Below the pieces are notes generated by a model. It had not been told where the DNA came from and ran no database searches. It saw only the letters and a program-made list of their open reading frames with translations. From Oscillatoria sp. (lineage in GTDB: Bacteria; Cyanobacteriota; Cyanobacteriia; Cyanobacteriales; Laspinemataceae), in NCBI GenBank assembly GCA_011390515.1, contig JAABSJ010000005.1, positions 1 to 64,000 on the forward strand: a DNA stretch of 64,000 bases. The letters run 5' to 3'. A program made the translations under genes and the position numbers. Positions 33,212 through 42,453 of this stretch are shown here, in pieces (the stretch's first letter is position 1; each line of letters opens with the position of its first letter).

Positions 33212-33944
33212 CCAATTTCGGATTAGCATCAGTCGGGTGAGAGACTTGATTGCTCTTCATAACTCGCTCAATGCTCAATCGACGACTGCTTTAGATTTAT
33301 CGGATATGTTGAGATCGGCACTGGTGCTAGGGGTGAGTGCCTTGGATTACTATATTCATGAAGTTGTAACTTTAGGAATGCTGGAGATTCAACGAGGTCA
33401 ACGTTTGGAACCTGCCCCTTCCCGAAACAGTGCTCAATCCTCATTTTCTCGCTTTCAAGTTTCATTAGGAGGGGCCAGACAGGACCGATTGAAAGCATTA
33501 GAGATTGCCTCATGGCTAGAAAATGAGATTGCCCAAACACAAGGACCCGCATTTTTACAACAGTCCTATACTGTGTCAGCGTTGTTGCCTGCGATCGCCA
33601 CAAGTATTCAAAACCAATTGAATAATACAGATTGGCTAGAAGATGAAATTCGCGAACGCCTAGGATATCAGAGTTTTCAACACCCGGACAAAATAGCCGA
33701 TGCCATTCGATTAATTTCTGATAAAAAGCTGTGGGAGGAAGTGGCGAATCAAATGGGTAAACAGCAGCAGGATATTAAACAACAACTCAAGGCAATAGTC
33801 GATCGCCGGAACCAAATCGCCCATGAAGCTGACATTGATCCAACTTATGGGATTGGCAGTCGCCGAAATATTGATCCAGTCTTAGTCGCCGAAGCAGTTG
33901 ATTTTATTGAGGAGATTATCGAAACGATTCATCAAATCCTGTAA
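33195..33944 (+). CDS. HEPN-domain protein (RiboL-PSP-HEPN / MAE-type), putative RNase effector
   Basis: A 249-residue, mostly helical protein. Its C-terminal helix carries RNQIAH (R205-x4-H210), the catalytic Rx4-6H motif of HEPN ribonucleases, followed by EADIDP. Earlier, LGVSALDYYIHEVV (about 50-63) matches the first helices of RiboL-PSP-HEPN-type proteins. The start codon lies inside the end of the ParA-like gene (17-base overlap), with no separate ribosome site, so translation is probably coupled. HEPN proteins of this sort act as toxins or abortive-infection effectors. The pairing with a ParA-like ATPase suggests the ATPase controls it; this is inference. Confidence 0.8.
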   Translation: MQSALDQFRISISRVRDLIALHNSLNAQSTTALDLSDMLRSALVLGVSALDYYIHEVVTLGMLEIQRGQRLEPAPSRNSAQSSFSRFQVSLGGARQDRLKALEIASWLENEIAQTQGPAFLQQSYTVSALLPAIATSIQNQLNNTDWLEDEIRERLGYQSFQHPDKIADAIRLISDKKLWEEVANQMGKQQQDIKQQLKAIVDRRNQIAHEADIDPTYGIGSRRNIDPVLVAEAVDFIEEIIETIHQIL

Positions 33945-34014
33945 AAAAATAATATATCTCAAGCCACTCCCAATCCATTACAATCAAATCAAAGCGGGAT
34001 GAGGATGAGCCACC

Positions 34015-34623
34015 ATGATCGCAACCCCCATAAAATTGGAAAACGTCACCTTGCAATTACCCTGGGACCTGCACCTTCAGGTTACTCCAGAGCAATTTGC
34101 TGCGATCGCCGCTGTCAACCCTGATTTAACCTTAGAACGCACTGCCACAGGAGAATTAGTTGTGAATCTCCCCACCGGAGGCGAAACAGGTAAGCGTAAT
34201 CTCCGCATTAGCACTCAACTTGGCAATTGGTATGAAGCTCATCCAGAACTCGGGGAAGCCTTTGATTCCTCCACCGGATTTACCCTTCCCAATGGTGCCA
34301 ACCGTTCTCCCGATGCGGCTTGGGTGAGTCGAGCACCTTGGCAAGCATTAACCCCAGCGCAACAGAAAGGGTTTGTTCCTTTATCTCCTGATTTTGTGAT
34401 TGAATTGCGGTCCGAGTCGGACAGTTTGGCAAAACTGCAAAGCAAGTTACAGGAGTATATGGACAATGGGACACAATTGGGATGGTTAATTGACCCGCAA
34501 CAGCAACAGGTGGAGATTTATCGCGCCGGACAAGGGGTGGAAATTGTGGTGAATCCGAGTCAATTATCTGGGGAGACGGTGTTACCGGGTTTTGTGTTGA
34601 ATTTGCGCCGAGTTTGGAGTTGA
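34015..34623 (+). CDS. Uma2-family (DUF820) PD-(D/E)xK protein, copy 1
   Basis: A 202-residue protein of the Uma2 family, abundant in cyanobacteria and structurally a restriction-endonuclease-like nuclease of unknown biological role. Family motifs: TPEQFAAIAAVNPDLTLERTATGELV near the N-terminus, FDSSTGFTLPNGANRSPDAAWV (about 83-104, with the active-site Asp) and PDFVIELRSESDSLAKLQ (about 125-142, with the active-site Glu), then GWLIDPQQQQVEIYR. Nuclease activity is plausible but unproven for the family. A near-identical copy follows 142 bases downstream. Confidence 0.92.
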   Translation: MIATPIKLENVTLQLPWDLHLQVTPEQFAAIAAVNPDLTLERTATGELVVNLPTGGETGKRNLRISTQLGNWYEAHPELGEAFDSSTGFTLPNGANRSPDAAWVSRAPWQALTPAQQKGFVPLSPDFVIELRSESDSLAKLQSKLQEYMDNGTQLGWLIDPQQQQVEIYRAGQGVEIVVNPSQLSGETVLPGFVLNLRRVWS

Positions 34624-34765
34624 GGGGGTTGATTTTTGGGTGGCGATCGCATTGTCAATCCAGCCCGATCTTGACCCTTTTGACTCATCCAGGGCCTGTT
34701 GAAGTTTCTGAATTAATGGCTCATGATGGGTACAATCAAATCATAGCGGTAGAGGATGATAACCC

Positions 34766-35374
34766 ATGATCGCCACCCCCATAAAATCGGAAACTGTCAC
34801 CTTGCAATTACCTCGGGACCTGAACCTTCAGGTTACTCCATCGCAATTTGCTGCGATCGCCGCTGTTAACCCTGAGTTAAAACTAGAACGGACTGCCACA
34901 GGAGAATTAATCGTGACTCCCCCCACTGGCGGCGAAACGGGATCTCGCAATATCAGAATCGCCTATTTTTTGGTCAAATGGATTGAGGAAGAAGGGGGAA
35001 ATGGCATTGCCTTTGACTCCTCCACCGGATTTACCCTCCCCAATGGTGCCAACCGTTCTCCCGATGCCGCTTGGGTGAGTCGAGAACGTTGGCAAGCATT
35101 AACCCCAGCGCAACGGAAAGGATTTGTGCCTTTATCTCCTGATTTTGTGATTGAATTGCGGTCCGAGTCGGACCGTTTGGCAAAACTGCAAAGCAAGTTA
35201 CAGGAGTATCTCGACAATGGCACAGAATTGGGGTGGTTAATTGACCCGCAACAGCAACAGGTAGAAATTTATCGGGTGGGACAAGGGGTGGAAATTGTGG
35301 TGAATCCGAGACAATTATCTGGGGAGGGGGTGTTACCGGGGTTTGTGTTGAATTTGCAACGGGTGTGGAGTTGA
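34766..35374 (+). CDS. Uma2-family (DUF820) PD-(D/E)xK protein, copy 2
   Basis: Same length (202 residues) and highly similar to the copy at 34015-34623, including MIATPIK, TATGELIV, SPDAAWVSR, FVIELRSESD and GWLIDPQQQQVEIYR. The largest difference is a segment at about 65-80 (AYFLVKWIEEEGGNGI against STQLGNWYEAHPELGEA). Similarity extends into the upstream DNA (ACAATCAAATCA and GATGAnnnCCATGATCGC), so the duplicated unit included the promoter region. Confidence 0.92.
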   Translation: MIATPIKSETVTLQLPRDLNLQVTPSQFAAIAAVNPELKLERTATGELIVTPPTGGETGSRNIRIAYFLVKWIEEEGGNGIAFDSSTGFTLPNGANRSPDAAWVSRERWQALTPAQRKGFVPLSPDFVIELRSESDRLAKLQSKLQEYLDNGTELGWLIDPQQQQVEIYRVGQGVEIVVNPRQLSGEGVLPGFVLNLQRVWS

Positions 35375-35501
35375 GGGAGGGGATTTTGGGGTGGCGATCG
35401 CCGGGTTGAAGTCAGCATCTCCCGAACCTCAGCGCCAACCCGCCAACTCGTCATGACCCCTTGGGGAATTTTCAATAGGGACCCCGACTCCGGGACCCTA
35501 G

Positions 35502-36551
<1,050 letters not shown>

Positions 36552-36585
36552 GTGATTGGCTCATACAATCTCGTTTAATACGAAT

Positions 36586-36616
36586 TCTACGGGGGTGTTT
36601 ACCTCCGTAGATTTTT
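36586..36616 (+). terminator. rho-independent terminator of por
   Basis: TCTACGGGGGT (36586-36596) pairs with ACCTCCGTAGA (36601-36611), with one G-T pair and a 4-base loop, followed by TTTTT. Confidence 0.85.
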
Positions 36617-36674
36617 ATCATTAATTGTCCCTTAAAATTAACGGATTAATGTTATCCTTCGATAGGTCGGAAGT

Positions 36675-38177
36675 ATGTCAAAGTCGCTGAAGGCATCGAC
36701 GGAAGGATTGGCAGTCGCCGATCGCGCTAGAAAGCGGTTGGGTTGGACAAAAACCAGTACAGCGCGATGGTGGCAGGATGCTCATACCTCCCGCGCCACC
36801 TTACGCCGATTTTGGCATGGCGATCGCATTCAACGGGATATTTTCATCGCCCTTTGTGCTGCCGTGGGGATTAGCAACTGGGAGGCGATCGCCGAACCCT
36901 GTGAAGCAGATTTTGACCCCGCGATCCCCGAGTCTCCGCCAATCCGAGACTGGCAGGAAGCGCCAGATTTAGACTCATTTTTCGGACGCGATCGCGAATT
37001 GGCACAACTGGAACAATGGATTCCCACGGCTAAACTCATCCTGATTTCCGGCATTGGTGGCATCGGAAAAACCGCCCTCGCTCTGGCATTTGCTGACTCC
37101 ATTCAACTACAATTCCAGGGGGTAATCTGGCGATCGCTACACCATTCGCCCTCGGTTGAAGCACTCCTGGATAGTCTCCTCTCCACCTTAGAAGGAACCT
37201 CTGTCACCAATCTTGCCAAAGGCACAACCCAATTACTCCACCATCTCAAACACCGGCGCTATCTGCTGATTTTAGATGGATTAGAAGCGGTCTTACAATC
37301 GCGGGAATTAGAGACAGAATACAGTGATTTTCTCGAAATCTTAAGTCGCGATCGGCATCAAAGCTGCATTCTGATTACCACTCGCGAACAAGCTCAAATC
37401 GTCTCCCTAGAAGGCAAAAATTGCCAGGGTTTAACCCTTTCCGGATTGCGAAATACCGCTGCTTTAGACTTGTTAAAATCCCGAGGATTGACCGGGAAAG
37501 AATTAGGAATTTCGGCCTTAATTCAACTGTATCGCGGCAATCCGTTCGCCCTCAAAATCGTGACTCCGGTGATTCAAACGGTATTTGGGGGAAATGTCGC
37601 CGCCTTTTTGAATCAAAATACCCTAATTGTTGGCGATAGATTGCGAACCCTGTTGCACCAACAATTAGAACGCCTCTCGGATTTAGAACGAGAGATTCTC
37701 TACTGGTTAACCATCTGGCAAGAACCCGTGTCATTTTGCCGACTGCACACCCATTTTTTAGTGTTAGTCGATCCGGCAGCATTATTAGAAGGAATTGCCA
37801 ATTTAGAGCGGCGTTCCTTATTAGAATCCTGGTTTGGGGAGGAGTCTTCTGCCTTCACCTTGCAACCTCTGGTGATGAAAACAGTCCAAGATGAATTAGT
37901 CGAACGTGCCACAGCGGAAATGCAACGGGTGGTGCAGAGTCATGATATTAGATATTTTAAAGTCTGGCGATCGCTGATGTTCTTTAGACCCGGAACCGAT
38001 GATATTGCAGGCGATAAAATTATCAATCAACTCCGTGAGAACCTCTGGCAAATCTATGGCGCGACCCTACCACAAACCTTGCACAACGTTCTGGCGTTGT
38101 TATCGGACAAATCCCCCTTGGCAGTGGGTTATATCGGCTGTAATGCGATCGGGCTGCTGCAACCGTTAGATTTGTAA
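36675..38177 (+). CDS. NB-ARC-type STAND NTPase lacking its repeat sensor domain
   Basis: A 500-residue STAND protein. The N-terminal 75 residues (LKASTEGLAVADRARKRLGW, RRFWHGDRIQRDIFIALCAAVGI) are the effector or adaptor domain typical of cyanobacterial NB-ARC/WD40 proteins. The NB-ARC ATPase has Walker A GIGGIGKT (126-133), Walker B YLLILDGLE (about 199-207) and sensor ITTREQ; the winged-helix region follows to about 440. The protein ends VGYIGCNAIGLLQPLDL. In relatives known to me this segment leads directly into the WD40 or pentapeptide sensor repeats, which are absent here. It therefore looks C-terminally truncated. A MITE with a fresh 12-bp duplication lies 61 bases downstream. Confidence 0.85.
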   Translation: MSKSLKASTEGLAVADRARKRLGWTKTSTARWWQDAHTSRATLRRFWHGDRIQRDIFIALCAAVGISNWEAIAEPCEADFDPAIPESPPIRDWQEAPDLDSFFGRDRELAQLEQWIPTAKLILISGIGGIGKTALALAFADSIQLQFQGVIWRSLHHSPSVEALLDSLLSTLEGTSVTNLAKGTTQLLHHLKHRRYLLILDGLEAVLQSRELETEYSDFLEILSRDRHQSCILITTREQAQIVSLEGKNCQGLTLSGLRNTAALDLLKSRGLTGKELGISALIQLYRGNPFALKIVTPVIQTVFGGNVAAFLNQNTLIVGDRLRTLLHQQLERLSDLEREILYWLTIWQEPVSFCRLHTHFLVLVDPAALLEGIANLERRSLLESWFGEESSAFTLQPLVMKTVQDELVERATAEMQRVVQSHDIRYFKVWRSLMFFRPGTDDIAGDKIINQLRENLWQIYGATLPQTLHNVLALLSDKSPLAVGYIGCNAIGLLQPLDL

Positions 38178-38238
38178 AGGCGATTCGGATAGTATCACAT
38201 TTTTACCCTATTTTTATACTAAACTGGTTTTTAAAAGC

Positions 38239-38440
38239 TAGCCCTGTAAAGGTGTATTTGTAGGGGCGTATTGCATACGCCCTCTCATTTATGCAATACG
38301 CCCTCTCATTTATGCAATACGCCCCTACAAGAAACCCGGATGAGGCGGGATTCCATTGGCGGATAAAGAGGGCGTATGCAATACGCCCCTACAAGAAACC
38401 CGGATGAGGCGGGATTCGATTTACCACCTTGACAGGGCTA
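38239..38440. mobile_element. MITE family A, copy 2 (202 bp, perfect 12-bp target duplication)
   Basis: The left end TAGCCCTGTAAAGGTG and right end CCACCTTGACAGGGCTA are inverted. GTTTTTAAAAGC flanks it identically at 38227-38238 and 38441-38452. The interior has GTAGGGGCGTATTGCATACGCCC, a duplicated CTCTCATTTATGCAATACGCC unit and two copies of ACAAGAAACCCGGATGAGGCGGGATTC. It is non-coding. It lies between the 3' ends of two convergent STAND genes. Confidence 0.93.
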
Positions 38441-38510
38441 GTTTTTAAAAGCCCGTTTTCCCTTAGTCCGCGCCGAGAGTGTAGGGTTCTTCTAAAAACC
38501 CGATTCCATA

Positions 38511-41198
38511 TCACCCCTGCCATACCATCCGGCAAATCTCCTGATCCACCAGTTGATAGCGGGGGATTGGGGTATCGTATAGGCGGAAGAGTAAGCCCGA
38601 CTGCACTAATATTTCTAGGATTATTTGTAATCTCTCGGGACTGCTTCCGAGTTCGGTTGTGAGTTCTTCTAGGGTTTTGCGGCAGGGATAGGGCATGGTG
38701 GGGCACTGTTCACAGTCGGGAGTCGGTTTGGCGAGGGTTTGGAGGGCGGATCGGGCGATTTGGATGTTTTCTACGCCACAGTCAGAAATCGCCTCTCGGA
38801 TGCCTCGTCGAAGTAAGGCTGCTTTGCCGCCATAGTCTTGATATTCGGCTAGGGTAGTAATCTGTTCGGCTTCGAGTTGTGTGCCTGCTAATTGTAACAT
38901 CAGCCCTCGCACTTCGGCCACTGTACCAGGGGCTAAGTCTTTGACTAATTGCTCGCTCAGTTCCGATTCTAGGGCATATTCCGCCTGTTCTGTTAACCCC
39001 ATCATGGCCCGGTGAGCGGTGTCCAGGGATAAGTCTTGCAAATGATAGCACAAGTTTTCCCGGGTCTCTCGGTTGATAAATTCTAGCGATCGCAGGGATT
39101 CGTTTTCGAGTAAATCAGCCAAATGTTCCGTCCGTAAACAGACGATCGCCTTGACAAAGGGAACATTCAAGCAGTCGTGCAAAAACTCATAAAACAGGTG
39201 GCGGTGTGACTCATGGGCACTATCAAATAAGTCCGCATCCACATCAAACAGTAGGGCGGTTAAAATGTTGCGATCGCCATTTCCTCCCAGGCGATCGCAG
39301 AGGGTGTGCAGCATGGGAATCCGATTTTGCTCCTCGGTTGTGTCCACAATGGGTAATCCCATCTGAGCAAAAGTACGATTAAAAACTTCAACTGCGCCGG
39401 GAAACCAATCCCCTTGAATAGAAATAACCAGGGGTAATGCCAAATGGAGTCCGATTTGTTTTTGATGTAAGGCAGGGGCTAATTGAGCGGATAAGAGGGA
39501 GGATTTGCCGACGCCTGCGGGACCATGAATTAGGGTAAGTTTGTAGTCCGGACGGCCAATTCGGGTAATCGCACATTCGACTTCAGATTCTCGTCCCGTG
39601 AGACTTTCCCCGGCATAGCGTTTCCGGGGAAAGGGCCGATCGCCAATGCCGAGATGCAGCAGTTGGGTGGGATTCAGGGGGTGGAGTTGGGGTTGCAGGG
39701 GTTGGGCACCAATGAAAGCGCGTAATCCATACTGATGTTCCAGGGCGTAGAGTTCCTGTTTCAGGGCAAAGGCGGTGAGGCGATCGCCTCGATTGAAGTA
39801 CAGCGATCGCAATTCCCAGAGGATTTCACTGTATAATCGAGGATTACATTCCGGTTGGGCTTCGGATTTGGCTTCTTCTAGGGTGGCAATGGCTTGGGAA
39901 CTCTCACTGAGTGCCGACAGGGCTCTCCCTAATAATAATAAATACCAGCCGCGATGATACTGGGCGGACCATTCTAGGAAACTGCGTTTTTCCGGGGTGA
40001 GAGTCTTGGTGCGGTAGGATTCCAGAATCTGGAGGGCATTTAAGGCGGACTGCTTGGCGATCGCCCATTGGGAGTTCCAGAGGGCCACTTCCCCCCAATA
40101 GCCGCAATCCTGTGCCTCCGCGATCGGGTCGGGATATTGTTGATGCAGTTGAGTGGCGATCGATGCCACCTCTTCCAATCCATCGCGGTCCCGGAGTTTT
40201 TGCAGCACTTCCCCCAGGGCATTGATAAATTTTGCCATCAAATCCCGGCGATCGGCTTGTTGGTAGATGGCGACACATTGCTGAAAATAGTCTCGCGCTT
40301 GCCGGTAGGCTGCTGTAGCTACGCCTCGATGTAAGAGGGCTTCCCGATGCCAGCAAGCACCCAGATAAAACAGCAAACAGCCATAGCGTTCTAAATTGGG
40401 AGTAGAGTTTTCCTCTGGTGGATTCCCTGAAGCGGGGATTGTGGGGACGGCTTTTTCCCAAAAGGCGAGACTGCGTTGGTAAAATTCGCGGGCGGTTGTG
40501 AGTTCATCATGACTGTAGGCATTCCAACCCCGCACGAAATCTAAACAGGCTTGTAAATAGGGGTCCAAACTCTCCCCCGCCCGCTCAATATCCTTAATTG
40601 CACAGGCGATTTCCTGGCGATGGGTGTGGGTTAATAGTTCAATAGCAGCGCCAACTTGCAGTTGGTCCGCCCCGGCTTCTAGGATGCAGTTAAATAAACT
40701 TTCGGCGGTTTGGCGCAAGCGTTGGATGAGTTTAGGGGTGGGAATTTCAAATTTAATGGAGGGTCCCGCCCAACTTTTAAAATTTGGGGCAAATTGCGTG
40801 ATGCGATGCAGCAAATCGTCCGTAACCCAGAGGATTAATGGGAAGGGAAACTGTTTGCGAAATTCGTCCCGAACTAAATCAATGGAAATTAATAATTCAT
40901 CGATCGCCACGGCGGATTCTAATCCTAGAACCATCACCCCAGGGAGTGAGGGCAATTCCCCAAATTCCTCAATCATTTTACCAAATAAGGTGGTACTTAA
41001 GGGGGGTAAATGGATTTCGGCCACCGAAACCGGACATCGTTCCCGCAGTCGTTGCAGCATTTCTGTTTGCAAATGCCGATAATTGCACCGCACCAAAATG
41101 ATGGCAAATTGTTCGGCAGACAAAGCGATCGCCCTCGATAGGGTATTTAGGGAGCGTTCGTTGTAAGCCGCTACATCAATGGGCTGTTGTTGTTCCAT
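38511..41198 (-). CDS. TPR and nSTAND1-type NTPase protein
   Basis: An 895-residue protein. The N-terminal domain (about 1-170; RSLNTLSRAIALSAEQFAIILVRCNY, WVTDDLLHRITQFAPNFKSWAG) is a pattern seen at the start of several cyanobacterial STAND proteins. Then come TPR-like helices (about 200-500; AREFYQRSLAFWEKAV, YRQARDYFQQCVAIYQQ, ALNALQILESY). The ATPase begins with LTGRESEV and Walker A HGPAGVGKSS (about 552-561); Walker B is LLFDVD, followed by a winged-helix region (GTVAEVRGLML and PYPCRKTLEELTTELG). The protein stops after RYQLVDQEICRMVWQG, without the WD40 repeats that often follow. The STAND class acts as signal-activated switches in conflict or programmed responses; the trigger is unknown. 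Confidence 0.85.
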   Translation of the reverse strand: MEQQQPIDVAAYNERSLNTLSRAIALSAEQFAIILVRCNYRHLQTEMLQRLRERCPVSVAEIHLPPLSTTLFGKMIEEFGELPSLPGVMVLGLESAVAIDELLISIDLVRDEFRKQFPFPLILWVTDDLLHRITQFAPNFKSWAGPSIKFEIPTPKLIQRLRQTAESLFNCILEAGADQLQVGAAIELLTHTHRQEIACAIKDIERAGESLDPYLQACLDFVRGWNAYSHDELTTAREFYQRSLAFWEKAVPTIPASGNPPEENSTPNLERYGCLLFYLGACWHREALLHRGVATAAYRQARDYFQQCVAIYQQADRRDLMAKFINALGEVLQKLRDRDGLEEVASIATQLHQQYPDPIAEAQDCGYWGEVALWNSQWAIAKQSALNALQILESYRTKTLTPEKRSFLEWSAQYHRGWYLLLLGRALSALSESSQAIATLEEAKSEAQPECNPRLYSEILWELRSLYFNRGDRLTAFALKQELYALEHQYGLRAFIGAQPLQPQLHPLNPTQLLHLGIGDRPFPRKRYAGESLTGRESEVECAITRIGRPDYKLTLIHGPAGVGKSSLLSAQLAPALHQKQIGLHLALPLVISIQGDWFPGAVEVFNRTFAQMGLPIVDTTEEQNRIPMLHTLCDRLGGNGDRNILTALLFDVDADLFDSAHESHRHLFYEFLHDCLNVPFVKAIVCLRTEHLADLLENESLRSLEFINRETRENLCYHLQDLSLDTAHRAMMGLTEQAEYALESELSEQLVKDLAPGTVAEVRGLMLQLAGTQLEAEQITTLAEYQDYGGKAALLRRGIREAISDCGVENIQIARSALQTLAKPTPDCEQCPTMPYPCRKTLEELTTELGSSPERLQIILEILVQSGLLFRLYDTPIPRYQLVDQEICRMVWQG

Positions 41199-41586
41199 AA
41201 TAACTGCAATCTAGTCGAAAGCGGCGATTGATTCTTAAGGGTCCGGTGCTTTTTTTTAGCAGAAGGATGACTCCAGGGGGAATTTTGACTGAAGTCCACT
41301 CACCAGGGGAATGGGTTTAGTTTAGCCTAAATTGAACCTAATTTTGACCTTGATCCAGGAAAAGTCCCTAGACTCATCCGTAGCATTTTGCCTCACATCT
41401 TTCTATCATAATTTAACGGGTCCGTGAAAATTGGGGTTGATTGTTTTAGTAACTCTAGGTATGGGCAACCCATCCGGGATTTTTCAGTCCATTCACCGAA
41501 AAACCCAGTTTCTGGGTTGCCCTGGGTCAGTCGTGAACCTGTTAAAATCCAGCGTATCCTAACTCGGTCGTTTGGAAAGAACACAG
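41199..41586. other. divergent promoter region
   Basis: 388 bases between the nSTAND gene and the HD-domain gene. An imperfect inverted repeat (AAAAACCCAGTTTCTGGGTTGCCC near 41499-41522) is present. No ORF is supported. The promoters of both genes must lie here. Confidence 0.4.
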
Positions 41587-42162
41587 ATGTTATCAAACCG
41601 CTTTAATCAGGCTTTAACCTTTGCGGCACAACTCCACGCGCACCAACAGCGCAAGGGTTCGGGGGTGCCTTATGTGGCTCATTTACTGGGGGTAACCAGT
41701 ATTGCCCTAGAATATGGGGCCAATGAAGATCAGGCGATCGCCGCGTTACTCCATGATGCGATCGAGGACCAAGGGGGGGCCGCTACCGGGGCAGAAATTC
41801 GCCGTCGCTTTGGAGATGCCGTAGCGACAATCGTAGAGGCTTGCACCGACGCCGACGCTACCCCAAAACCCCCTTGGAGAGAGCGCAAAGAACTCTATCT
41901 GTCCCATCTTCCCACGGCTTCCCCCTCGGTCCTGTTGGTGAGTGCCTCGGATAAATTGCACAATTCCCGGTCAATTCTTCAGGATTATCGGGCAATGGGA
42001 GAGACAGTCTGGGACCGTTTTAAGGGGGGTAAAACCGGCACACTCTGGTATTATCGCGCCTTGGTGGAAGCCTTTCGTCCCACAGGGGTTAATCCTTGGT
42101 TATTTGCGGAATTAGAGCGGACTGTAACGGCGATCGAACAGTTAGCATTGGACCCGTCATAA
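41587..42162 (+). CDS. HD-domain phosphohydrolase related to RelA/SpoT hydrolase domains
   Basis: A 191-residue stand-alone HD-domain protein. Metal-binding residues are visible: the first His in GVPYVAHLLGV, HD in LLHDAIED (about 56-63) and the later Asp in SASDKLHNSRS (about 127-137). The order and spacing match the (p)ppGpp hydrolase domain, without synthetase or regulatory domains, so it could be a small alarmone hydrolase. The ATG at 41587 has GGAAAG upstream and is preferred to an in-frame TTG at 41572. It stands alone. Whether it hydrolyses ppGpp or another nucleotide cannot be decided from sequence. Confidence 0.85.
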   Translation: MLSNRFNQALTFAAQLHAHQQRKGSGVPYVAHLLGVTSIALEYGANEDQAIAALLHDAIEDQGGAATGAEIRRRFGDAVATIVEACTDADATPKPPWRERKELYLSHLPTASPSVLLVSASDKLHNSRSILQDYRAMGETVWDRFKGGKTGTLWYYRALVEAFRPTGVNPWLFAELERTVTAIEQLALDPS

Positions 42163-42281
42163 ATAACCGGATAAACCCGCCCCAGCAGTCTGGGAATTCT
42201 CGCCCTTAATCGGGTCAAAGATTGTAGTCTAAATCACGATTTCCTCGGGCTTTTTCCCGGGATGAAAGTACCGGACCTATT

Positions 42282-42385
42282 TATAGCAGTCCTAAATGAT
42301 TTGTGCCTCACCCCCAACCCCTCTCCCGCTTTGGGAGAGGGGTTGGGGGTGAGGGTCTTCCACAACTGCTGCAAGGACTTCTCTA
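42282..42385. mobile_element. MITE-like element family B, copy 1
   Basis: It begins TATAGCAGTCCTAAATGATTTG and ends imperfectly at GCAAGGACTTCTCTA. The interior contains CCCCAACCCCTCTCCC, its inverse GGGAGAGGGGTTGGGG, and GTCTTCCACAACTG, shared with copies at 52310-52507 and 62395-62499. The right end is the most decayed of the three. Confidence 0.65.
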
Positions 42386-42453
42386 GGCGATCGCCCAGAT
42401 GTAAAATCCGCGAACCCTGAGATAGAATAAAAAAAATTCAGTCTCCTACCTGC

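Noticed and set aside
32000-33300. ParA-like gene as a sign of plasmid or chromosome partitioning
   Set aside because: No parB, no parS-like inverted repeats and no replication gene; it overlaps a HEPN gene instead.
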